Assembly: GCA_036186865.1 (NCBI GenBank)
Contig: AP025045.1
Span: forward strand, 20,071,778 to 20,135,777
Source: Eustoma russellianum
Lineage: Eukaryota; Streptophyta; Magnoliopsida; Gentianales; Gentianaceae
Direction of reading: 5' to 3'
DNA: 64,000 nt
The notes beneath the pieces are model-generated. The model was not told where the DNA came from. It made no database searches and was given only the letters and a program-made list of their open reading frames with translations. Position 1 is the first letter of the stretch, and each line of letters starts with the position of its first letter. Of this stretch, positions 45,223 through 53,969 are shown one piece after another. The translations under genes and the position numbers were made by a program.

Positions 45223-47151
45223 CTTTGTAAGAATACCTTTTGGTATCCAAACTTGGGTAACCTTTCTTTGTCTTCCAAAAGATGATAAGATATAGTACAT
45301 GTTGTTTTCATCTCTATTTTGCCTATAGTGGCCGAATGTGCCAATGTGAGTTGATTTGTGATAAGTGTTTTGGTTTGTTGGCAATGTGTGTGATCTAGAT
45401 GCGTTTGAATGTTGCATATGCTTTGATGACTTCCTTTGATATCTATATGGAACACGCTTGTATTTTTCATGTGATGAACTATAGGTAGGGCGATGAGATG
45501 CCATTAATGTCTTGCTAGTTTGTATTGTTACCTTCTTAGGCTTCCCAATTGTTTTGAAGACATGTTTTTGTTTGAATGATGATGCAACAAAGTTTGTAGA
45601 TTTACTTTGTACATGAGTATCTTTATTATACCCTAATCCGGTTTTGTCATTGTCATGATTTTGAGAAGAGATAAGATGATCTAGCATGCAAGTTCCTTTA
45701 TCAAATTTCTTTACAGTATTCTCTAATTCTATGTTTCTTGATCTCAAGTCTACGATCTCGGATTTCATTTCAACATTTTCGGATGTTAAAGAAATAATTT
45801 CAGACCTCAATGTACTAATTATACTTGACGACTCTTCTTTTGAATCGTTTAATTGAGACACAAGATTTGTGTTAGAGAATTCTAACAATTTCTTGTCTTC
45901 AACTAAGCGTTTCTTTTCTTTAGCAAGAGCTTTTGAAAATTTATGCAATTCAAGATATTCACTAAACAAATCATCATATGAAGCTTCATTATCAGAATCG
46001 GAATCGGAATTTACCTCATTTGACGCCTTTGATGCAAAGCAAACTTGAGCCGTTTCATCCTCAGCTTCTTCATTTTCTGAGTCAGATGAATCACTCCATG
46101 TAGAAGCTTTGAAGGCCCTTCTTGTATTCCTTTGTTTCGGTTCTGAGAAGAGTCTAGTATGTGTCCGTTCCTTGTCATGGTTTTTGTTCATTGTTTTGTC
46201 CTTGTTTGGACAGTTATAGGAAATATGTCCAGATTTTCCACAGTCATAACATTTCATGTCTTTATCATTGTTCTTATTTCTGTTTGACTTAGATGAAGTG
46301 GATTTATGTTTGTTTCTAAATGACTTCTTCATAAATTTTCTTAATCCTTTAGCCAATAGAATTAGATTTTCATCATCTGAATCCGTGTCACTATCATTTA
46401 CGCAATTAGAAGAAGTAGAGACGTATTCATTTGAATTGAAAGCTATTGTCTTACTTTGTTTGGAAGTTGATTCAGATTTCCTCATAGTAAGTTTGTTTTC
46501 ATATACCTTCAATGATCCAATCAATTCCTCCATTTTTATTGACTTGGTTTCTTTGCTTTCTTCTATTGCGGTAACTTTCGGATCCCATTCGGATGGAAGG
46601 CTTCTCAATACCTTTTGTACCTTTTCTTGTGAAGTGAAAGCTTTGCCAAGAGACTCAAGAGAATTGTAAATGTTAGTTAATCTCAAATCCATATCAACAA
46701 TGGATTCATTTGGCAACAATTTGAAGGATTCAAGAGTAGACATAAGCATATTGATTTTGGACTCTTTTACTTGACTTGTTCCTTCATGCTTCATTTCTAA
46801 ACTCTTCCACATATCTTGTGCATTAGAACAATTAGATACATAACTAGATTCACTTTTGCTCAAACCATTTAGAATAAGTTGCATAGCTTTAGCATTCATA
46901 CTTAGCTTCTTCTTATCATCACTTGTATACTCTAGTTTAGACTTTGTAACTTCTATATCAACACCATCAACCGCGGTTATCTTAGATGGAACAAAAGGAC
47001 CATCTTCTATTATAGACCACAGATCAATATCAATAGCCATAAGAAACAATTTCATACGAAGTTTCCAATGATTAAAAGACTCACCATCAAAGAGTGGAGG
47101 CCTTTGGCTAGACATACCTTCTTGCTCGGTTTTGTGACTAGTTGATGCCAT
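45217..47151 (-). CDS. SIRE-type gag polyprotein (644 aa)
   Basis: ATG at 47151 (MASTSHKTEQEGMSS) was chosen because it is the first Met after the PBS leader and matches the start of the gag-only relative. In order: a UBN2-type gag domain (RPPLFDGESFNHWKLRM, DLWSIIEDGPF, VDMDLRLTNIYNSLESL, ~20-230), an acidic Ser/Asp stretch, a CCHC knuckle CYDCGKSGHISYNC (~335-350), acidic DSDSDNE repeats, a coiled-coil region (~415-500: LAKEKKRLVEDKKLLE, LRSEIISLTSENVEMK) and a basic His/Ser-rich tail. Gag forms the particle and packs the RNA. No break was seen. It ends at TAA 45217, in frame with pol. Confidence 0.92.
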   Translation of the reverse strand: MASTSHKTEQEGMSSQRPPLFDGESFNHWKLRMKLFLMAIDIDLWSIIEDGPFVPSKITAVDGVDIEVTKSKLEYTSDDKKKLSMNAKAMQLILNGLSKSESSYVSNCSNAQDMWKSLEMKHEGTSQVKESKINMLMSTLESFKLLPNESIVDMDLRLTNIYNSLESLGKAFTSQEKVQKVLRSLPSEWDPKVTAIEESKETKSIKMEELIGSLKVYENKLTMRKSESTSKQSKTIAFNSNEYVSTSSNCVNDSDTDSDDENLILLAKGLRKFMKKSFRNKHKSTSSKSNRNKNNDKDMKCYDCGKSGHISYNCPNKDKTMNKNHDKERTHTRLFSEPKQRNTRRAFKASTWSDSSDSENEEAEDETAQVCFASKASNEVNSDSDSDNEASYDDLFSEYLELHKFSKALAKEKKRLVEDKKLLEFSNTNLVSQLNDSKEESSSIISTLRSEIISLTSENVEMKSEIVDLRSRNIELENTVKKFDKGTCMLDHLISSQNHDNDKTGLGYNKDTHVQSKSTNFVASSFKQKHVFKTIGKPKKVTIQTSKTLMASHRPTYSSSHEKYKRVPYRYQRKSSKHMQHSNASRSHTLPTNQNTYHKSTHIGTFGHYRQNRDENNMYYILSSFGRQRKVTQVWIPKGILTKV

Positions 47152-47188
47152 CTCACAAAGATTGTTATATCTTCTTGTTGTGAGTGTA

Positions 47189-47204
47189 CCTCTCTCTGAT
47201 ACCA
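47189..47204 (-). other. SIRE primer binding site
   Basis: Minus strand TGGTATCAGAGAGAGG, two bases after the 5' LTR end. The core matches the Met-tRNA site. Confidence 0.85.
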
Positions 47205-47206
47205 AT

Positions 47207-49711
47207 TGTTGGACCTGTATAGCACCACTAGAAGGGGGGGGGGGTTGAATAGTGAGTGCGGAAAAAATTGGTTTATAAAAATTTTAAGGACCAATTACTC
47301 ACTTCTGAAAACAGAGACTGCTTTCAGGACCGGTTTTTAAACACTTGGTTGACTGGGTTGTAGACTTTCAAAAATAGTGAAATTTTGACACAATGTACTC
47401 TCAGGTGTTATGAAGGTTTCATAAAAATTTCAGATTAAAACTCAAAGGTTAAGTCACTCAAATGTGGTACGTGATCTGACTGTGTCAGTTTCGACAGAAC
47501 CTTTACCTTAAAATGAAAAACTTATTCCTATTTGGTGACAACTCCAAATGACCTGAAAATTTTATGAGATGATCCTCAGGATGTTTAGTATACTCAGTTA
47601 AAACAGTTTTGAAAAATTCCTTTGGGAAGTATGTCAACCAAGTTGATGTTCTCAACCTCTGCCAATCTGAAAAACAGATTTGCACTAGTCTCAGAACTAT
47701 GAACGTTTGGATGACTTATACTTATCCAAATTTGATAAAATCAGTGGAAAATGAACCCTAAGACACAAGGATATGTTTCTGCAAAGTTTTATGATTTTTG
47801 AAATTTTTTTTGCTATTTTTACCGAGATCATAAAGATGATGCAAAAACAGAAACTGAGAGTAAAAATGCTGAAAGTAAGAACACCAAGAATTTTATACTG
47901 GTTCGGCCAACGTGACCTACTCCAGTCTTCAAGGACACCTTCCTTGGTTTTCACTAGTCACCAAAGTCACCTTAGAATAAGGGTGGATAGAGTTATACAC
48001 CAACTCCTTCAATCCAAACCCTTTTACAATGTTCTACACAAAGAACAACACCAAAGAATCACCAATCAGCACCACCTCACCAAATGAAGGTTTGATCACA
48101 CCTTGATCAACCTTGTACACCAATGAATCTTATTTGGGTGATGTGTATGAAGCCTATACTGAATATGACATGTAAGTATGATAGGCTTTGGGTACATACA
48201 AGAGATGAATATGGAAAATGAAGTGAAGTCTTTCAAACACTTAACAGAATTTTGCACTTGTTGTTCTTGTTTTGTGTTGATCATCTCTTGGCCTTTTATA
48301 GATGGTTTGGGGCGCCTACAAGGTTGAGAGGAGCCTCCCAAATCTGATTTGAATTGTCTTGTGATGCCTTTGAATAAATTTGAATGCTTTAGGTCATTAA
48401 TTCCCCCCAAAACTTCAGCCACCAATCTGAAATTTCATATTCAAAAACAGAATTTTCAGCTTTGTTTGGTCTTGTCTTTGACTCCTTAATTTGTGGATCT
48501 TTGTCTTCCATCATTGCTTGGTCTTTCTTCATCAATTATATTATATTATGAACTCCTCCAAGGCTCCCAACATGCTGTCCCAGCTGCCCCATCTGGTCAG
48601 CCAATGCGCTGAATTCAAATCTGAATTTTGCATGGTAACAATGTAGAATTCTTCATGAACATGGTAAATTTCTTTTACCATTTTACCTTGCCTTCTAGAA
48701 CCTTTCAAGATATGTCTTTGGCTGTGTAATTCATGTATAATACATGTATAAATACATGTGGCATCATGTAGCAAATAAACGTTCCATATACGATGATGTA
48801 GTAACTTCAAATTTCAACTTCCGTTGATTGCTCGGTTTTTCTCCGTTTTGTCTCAAACCTCTTCAACATATAAAATGTGTAATGTAACATGCAATATACA
48901 TATAAATATGTATAATCTCAGCTCCAATGTGTATAAGATGTTCGTCCAAGAGGTATATCAATTTTGAGTTTGATTTTCAGAGAAATAAGGAAGATGATGG
49001 AGAATTGATATATGTATTTGTTTTGTGACTTTGGTATTGATCTCTCCATGTAGTGCACGAAATTTTTTAGTGTTGGAAATGTATATTGGCTGGCCATCTT
49101 TGTATGATAAGTATATGATGTGTCGGAGATGGCTCGGTAGTCATATGATATGATACATTTCGGTTTTTGCACTTTTGTCATGTCGATGTAATTTTGGAAG
49201 TTTGATGACATGAAGTATATGACTTAAGAGTATCATGGATGTGTATATGATGTATATATGACTCTTTTGTCGTTGACATATCTTGATGACATGTTGACAA
49301 AATGTCGAGATCGAATAATGTAGCTTGTCGTCTGAGATAGAATATATGTCGTATATATATCCATGAGATATATGTATATGCCGTGAGACTCCAAGAAATA
49401 TATATGCCATGAGTATCCATAAGATATATGTTTAGAGTGTATATCCAAGAGATATATACGCCGTGTGTCGAGATATCCAAGAAATATATATATACCATAT
49501 CCAAGAGTTGTATGTATGCCGTGTATATCACCTGAGAATAAATACAACAATGTTTGCCATATGATTTAAGCCTTAACGCTTCATGGCTTGTTAGTACAAC
49601 AGTGATAGATATAGGCATATGCATTTTGAAATCTCATAACATTTAGATCATGTAATCATGTAACATATAAATCATGCACTTGTAAATCATTCAAACCATG
49701 ATTTCTCAACA
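47207..49711 (-). repeat. SIRE 5' LTR (2505 bp)
   Basis: Pairs with 39221-41714. It has a longer G-run near its start (47235-47243) and keeps the few bases deleted near 39742 in the other copy. Confidence 0.92.
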
Positions 49712-50268
49712 TCCTCTCCTCTTAGGAGATTCCTTCTCCTTTGCAACCCTAGGGAAGAAAGCTTCAAGATTTTCAATCCGTTCTTCGTTTCTTCTCCAAG
49801 TAATCAAAGGCAAGTAATCATCTTATAAGTTCCTACGATTTGTGAAAGAAAATGGCCTATTTTGATATCAAAATTGGATCACCATGCAGTAGTTTTATTT
49901 CGTGATTACTTGTATATGATTTATGTGGTTTGTGTCGATGATTTGGCCGTTATATGATGAAAACTGGTTTGTTGTTGTTGATTACTTGAGACCCTGCAAA
50001 TCCCTACCCCGTAAACCCTTTTGATGTGCCTTCATTGTTGGATAGGGTTGGGAATGGGAAAAGGAGGGATCTTTCTGGTTCGTTGTGAGGAACAATGTGC
50101 GTTTAGGCTTGAACGTGTGATGGGTTCCGATAAGGTTATGCGTTGATGAATTATGCTTGGTTTGCTAGTGTAGTTAGGCTTAGAATGATGGGATGAAAAT
50201 TGGGGAAACGTTGGTTGAAGGTTGCATCTTCTGTAGAAATTCGCAGAACAAAGTTCATAGGAAACAAT

Positions 50269-50516
50269 GACATCGATCGATCGATGTCAGAGATCGATGT
50301 CCTCTGATGGACATCGATCGATCGATGTAGGTGAAGGCTGAGAGATCGATGTCCTCTGTTGGACATCGATCGATCGAAGTAGATGAGGGTTGAGAGATCG
50401 ATGTCCTCTGATGGACATCGATCGATCGATGTATAAGAGGCTGAGAGATCGATGTTCTCTGCTGGATATCGATCGATCGATGTGAGGGTATGATGTCACA
50501 TCGATCGATCGATGTG
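50269..50516 (+). repeat. Palindrome array in Tekay 3' LTR
   Basis: Second copy of the ACATCGATCGATCGATGT array. The fifth palindrome here has one base changed. Confidence 0.9.
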
Positions 50517-50957
50517 AGTGGATGATGTCCTTCAGTTTTGTGGGAAAATAGAGGAAGAAAGAGGGAAGCTCGGGGAATCTTGGGAACATGACTTAGGATG
50601 GTGAATCAACTTGGTGACTTCAAAGGGTTTTCGAATCGGATTTCAATGAGGATGACCTAGGAGGGTTAGGAAATGAACGTACGAGGTGTTATAGAGTTCC
50701 ATGAAGGAAAGATAGGGGTACTCGCATTGGTTTGTGACTTTTGGAATCAAGATTAGGTGTTGATGACCTAGTTGAAGCATAAGCATTGATGTGTAAGTTA
50801 TGAAAATTTTGTGTGTTGCTTGTACTTGCGCATGTGAACATGAATTGAGTATGTGAACGAGAAATGTGACTGAAACGAGGAGTCTTGCATCATGGCACTT
50901 GCATTGCATATTGTTTTGAAAAAGAGCTGTGCTTCGGCGCTGATTTGCGAAGGTGAC

Positions 50958-51238
50958 CTGTAATGTTAATCGGGATAGAAATTTAAGCCGGGGTGCATTA
51001 CAGGGCACAAAAGGTCTGTAACGTTAACTGGGATGGAAATATAAGCCGGGGTGCGTTACAGGGTATAAAGTCCTCTGCAATGTTAATCGGGATGGAAATA
51101 TAAGCCGAGGTGCATTGCAGAGTATTACGAGGTCTGTGATGTTAATCGGGATGTAAATATAAGCTGAGGTGCATCATAGAGCATAACGAGGCCTGTAACG
51201 TTAACCAGGATGGAAATATAAGCCGGGGTGCGTTACAG
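50958..51238 (+). repeat. Tandem hairpin units in Tekay 3' LTR (5 units)
   Basis: Arms are at 50958/50996, 51016/51054, 51075/51113, 51134/51172 and 51193/51231. Four of the five stems are perfect 8-bp matches; the fourth has one G-T pair. Confidence 0.92.
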
Positions 51239-51928
51239 GGTAACGAGTTACGAGACCGGACATTGTGACATGCATTGCACTGTTTTGAAAAGAAATGGCT
51301 CATGCATTTGTGACTGTGTAGTGTAGTGCATATTTTGACATGCATCACGTGAGTCGTTGAGGTATGGATGTGCGTGGTGTTTGATAGCCAATGAATTGTT
51401 ATTTGCGCGCGAATTGCTGTACTTGCTTTATTACGTTATTCGCCTATATATTTGGAAGTTTTACAAGACATGTGCCCCACAACTCCCTTGAATTATATAT
51501 TACTCATGTCTTGCCATGTGTTGATCCTGTATGTCTTATAAGCGGGTTACTTGCTAGCGTTTTTCGCTAAGGGTACTTCCTTTGTCATTGAAGATGAACC
51601 TAGCTACGATATGATCTTCATAGAGGACGACGGCGAGTGGGCAGAATGGGATGCCTAGACCTTGTTGAGGGAATTGATTAGATGGATTCTGTTATTTCTG
51701 TCCCTTAGTTCATTTGAGATGGCTGCGACCATATACTATTACTGATTGTCACTTTATCGTTTGGTGTACCGTATTGATGATTTAGATTCACGAGATATAT
51801 GTTTCCGCACTTGTTTCTCTCACGTCATTGATGATGTGTATTCGAGAGATGAGATGTCTTGTAGTCTTCTCAGTAAGCTACGACGGGTGTACCGGTTCGG
51901 ATTCTGCTGTCTGGGTCGGGGCGCTACA

Positions 51929-52180
51929 TAAACCATCTGCCAAAAAGTAGTCAAAATATTACCAAACAATCACCATTCAATCCCTTCAAGGCAACAAAAT
52001 CGGCCGCTATGACATGTGCTGAAAATTTTTCAGCATGTGTTGTAGTTTTGAATTCCTTCCATATGTAGTGCCCTCTTTTATGTCACTAACCTTGTGTGGC
52101 ATATTCTTCACCAATTGAGATGCCAACTAAGCTCCACCTAGGCTCCATTAAAAGTTAAAATGGCGTGTGAAATGACTAGG
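51929..52180 (-). repeat. 5' LTR of gag-only SIRE-type element, second part, truncated
   Basis: Begins with the TSD TAAAC and continues the LTR (compare 26450-26723). It ends at 52180 (aaatgactagg), where unrelated gypsy LTR sequence starts. Confidence 0.85.
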
Positions 52181-52863
52181 AGAAATCGAATTTGATTATC
52201 ATAAATTTGTTTGATTAGCATCTTATCGATTTGGAAACTACATCATCCATTTCGATTGGACTAACACTTGATTGATTATTGATTGATCGATTTTGATGAT
52301 TGGGTCGCTGACTTTGTTATTTGATTTTATAAGGGTACAATTGTAATTTTATTTGCTAATGGAAATATGCTACTTTATATATATCGTTATTTATGTTATA
52401 ATACTTGTTTCCACATGTATGGTCCTATGGTAAGTACAGTAAGGATACTTACTACATGATGTATGTCGCTCATACTATACTCTGTTGTTGTTTTGCAGAG
52501 ATTCAAGGGTAAGATTAGTATATATCAAGGATGATCAAGAGTAGAGATTCGAGATTCGAAGATATTCTGATGAGACTCGTTGAGGACTTAGTTGATATAT
52601 ATGTTCTTGATATTCAAGATTTATATATTTTGGAGACTTAGTATTTATTATCTATGTTTGACAATTGTATCGAATTAAATTTGCCTACACATTTATATTA
52701 ATGATGATGATTATTTCAAGGTTTAATTTTATGTTTTTGGCTGGCATTGATTTACCTCACTTTACTGACGTCTAAGTGACTTGTATCGACGCTTTGTATT
52801 TTCCTTAGCGAAATACGACTAGTAAATCGTTTCGAGTACTAGGACTGAAGACGAGTCTCTGCA
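52181..52863 (+). repeat. Truncated LARD-type gypsy LTR fragment (3' part)
   Basis: Diverged match to the last ~680 bp of the LARD2 LTR: the GGTAAGTA word, TTTTGCAG, aaggatgatcaagagtag, atgatgatgattatttc, and the end cgacgctttgtattttcctt. Its 5' part is lost at the junction with the SIRE-type LTR. Confidence 0.75.
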
Positions 52864-53174
52864 ATAGTATTGGTTACCTTACATCGACCTCAACTTGGAC
52901 CTTTCTCTCGAGGTTTTCAACTATTGAATGAGATCATCTTGTCTGAGTAAATATTTCAAATTTACTCTAAGATTTTACTGCAAAGCAGTCTCACATTACT
53001 TATTAACTTGATGGTCAGAGAACATTTAGAACACCTCAACGTTCTGAGTTCTAATCTCTTTCCTTGTATATTACAGTTTCCAAGTCAAAGTGAGATCAAA
53101 ATCAATAGTGATTCCGAACCGACCTTTTTAGACTGGATGGGTGAAATATTATGAATCTATAACTAATGAATAAG
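52864..53174. other. Unassigned stretch before the MITE
   Basis: No gene or repeat recognised. It ends with one copy of the MITE TSD (53166-53174). Confidence 0.5.
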
Positions 53175-53352
53175 GAGACCGGATCTCCTTACCTTCGGAA
53201 CCGTCACCTCCTTCCCCACCGTCTGACACGTAGCAGCAGGGGGTGGTAAGACTAGATGAGAGTCATCCGCATCTAGCCTCACCACCCCCTGCTGCTACGT
53301 GTCGGATGGTGGAAAGGGGGTGATGGTTTCAGCGGTAAGGAGATCCCATCCC
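53175..53352. mobile_element. Foldback MITE, MULE-like (178 bp)
   Basis: Two inverted arms of ~75 bp (from ggatctccttacc at 53181 to the matching ggtaaggagatcc ending at 53346) enclose a ~15-bp loop. The core arm cacgtagcagcagggggtgg is matched exactly. It is flanked by a 9-bp direct repeat ATGAATAAG (53166-53174, 53353-53361). The 9-bp TSD and long arms suggest a Mutator-like non-autonomous element. No coding capacity. Confidence 0.75.
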
Positions 53353-53361
53353 ATGAATAAG

Positions 53362-53493
53362 TACATAACTTTTGAAGTATATAATCGATTAGGCGACTTG
53401 CATACACCGCAAATTACTAAAATAAAAAGAAATTTAAACAGCCTTATTTGGTTGCATTCTTTCCTTGCCATTTTATCAATGTCAAGAAATTGG
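53362..53493. other. Unassigned stretch after the MITE
   Basis: Nothing recognised. Confidence 0.4.
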
Positions 53494-53805
53494 TGAAAAC
53501 TATAAAGTAGCAGGCTTTTCTTGTCTTTAATAATTCTTCTGTGGAGTTGACTTAGACATGTATAAATACCTTTGAAAAAGCCATTTTCCCCTTTTTTTGT
53601 GTTTGATGATTGATTTATAATCATTACTGTTTAATTTGCCAAAGGAATTGATCATTTTTATTGATTTCGTATTGATTACAAAAGCCTTATATATAATAGT
53701 GAGTATGCTAAATGATAAAATTTTGATTGACATTAATTATGGTTGAGAAATGCTTTTCTAATGTCATATCTGTAATCAAACAAAATCTAATTACAACTCC
53801 TATCA
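53494..53805 (-). repeat. Possible degenerate copia 3' LTR
   Basis: It sits where the 3' LTR of the decayed copia element should lie, with TG...CA ends on the plus strand (tgaaaacta ... cctatca) and words like those in the LTR at 18583 (ttgtcttt-aattcttctgt, taaatacc). The inner side reads ctctcattcaagttgg, the counterpart of that element's PPT. Boundaries are uncertain. Confidence 0.4.
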
Positions 53806-53969
53806 CTCTCATTCAAGTTGGATAGTGAGCTCGCCAAATATCCAACTTACACAATGCTAAGTCATAAACTCTTTCAATGATTGCCTTCGTGAAATATTTG
53901 TGAAATGATCTTCAGACATTACAAATGAAAGATAAATCATGCCCTCTTCAAGTTTTTCTTTAACGAAAG
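53806..53969 (-). pseudogene. Decayed copia RNase H end, left of LARD2
   Basis: Aligned to 18821-18990 of the copia element (caagttggatagtg, then the RNase H C-terminal stretch). It is cut at 53969 by LARD2 and continues at 62649 on the other side. Confidence 0.7.

Larger units (their letters stand above)
39221..49711 (-). mobile_element. SIRE-type Ty1/copia element, near intact (youngest layer of the nest)
   Basis: Complete minus-strand element of 10.5 kb with LTRs of 2494 and 2505 bp and a perfect TSD TCCTC (39216-39220, 49712-49716). It is inserted in the 3' LTR of the Tekay element. It has a PBS, one 644-aa gag, one ~1030-codon pol, and a PPT. The LTRs show only scattered differences by eye, plus a small deletion near 39742. 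The large gag with coiled coil, the pol motifs (YVDDIIFGS, SRPDIMFSVCMCARFQS) and the long LTRs fit the SIRE/Maximus lineage. No envelope-like ORF follows pol: only ~360 bp lie between the pol stop and the LTR. Confidence 0.93.
31476..51928 (+). mobile_element. Tekay/Del-type Ty3/gypsy chromovirus with nested SIRE element
   Basis: Complete plus-strand gypsy element: 5' LTR 31476-33970, PBS, gag, PR, RT, RNase H, INT with C-terminal chromodomain, PPT, 3' LTR 38924-39220 continued at 49717-51928. A perfect TSD TAAAC flanks it (31471-31475, 51929-51933). The order PR-RT-RH-INT and the chromodomain place it among the chromoviruses, and the pre-PPT hairpin and 2.5-kb LTR fit Tekay/Del. Nonsense codons and frameshifts disable it, and two GT-AG introns interrupt pol. 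It landed in the SIRE-type LTR and was later hit itself in the 3' LTR. Confidence 0.92.
49712..51928 (+). repeat. Tekay 3' LTR, second part
   Basis: Resumes at the TSD TCCTC and matches 31774-33970. It differs from the 5' LTR by lacking ~50 bp near 50575 (present at ~32632-32682, between ctttggg/cttggg words) and by having five rather than four hairpin units. Confidence 0.92.
24946..52180 (-). mobile_element. TR-GAG-like SIRE-type element (gag kept, pol deleted), split by nested insertion
   Basis: Minus-strand element: 3' LTR 24946-27906, internal 27907-30195, and 5' LTR 30196-31475 continued at 51929-52180 after the nested Tekay element (31476-51928). The internal part has a PBS, a decayed gag and a PPT but no pol. 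It is the same family type as the intact SIRE element at 39221-49711. The two LTRs differ at many positions in the first few hundred bases, so this is the oldest layer of the nest. The 5' LTR is truncated at 52180, where gypsy LTR sequence begins, so no TSD can be tested. Confidence 0.85.
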
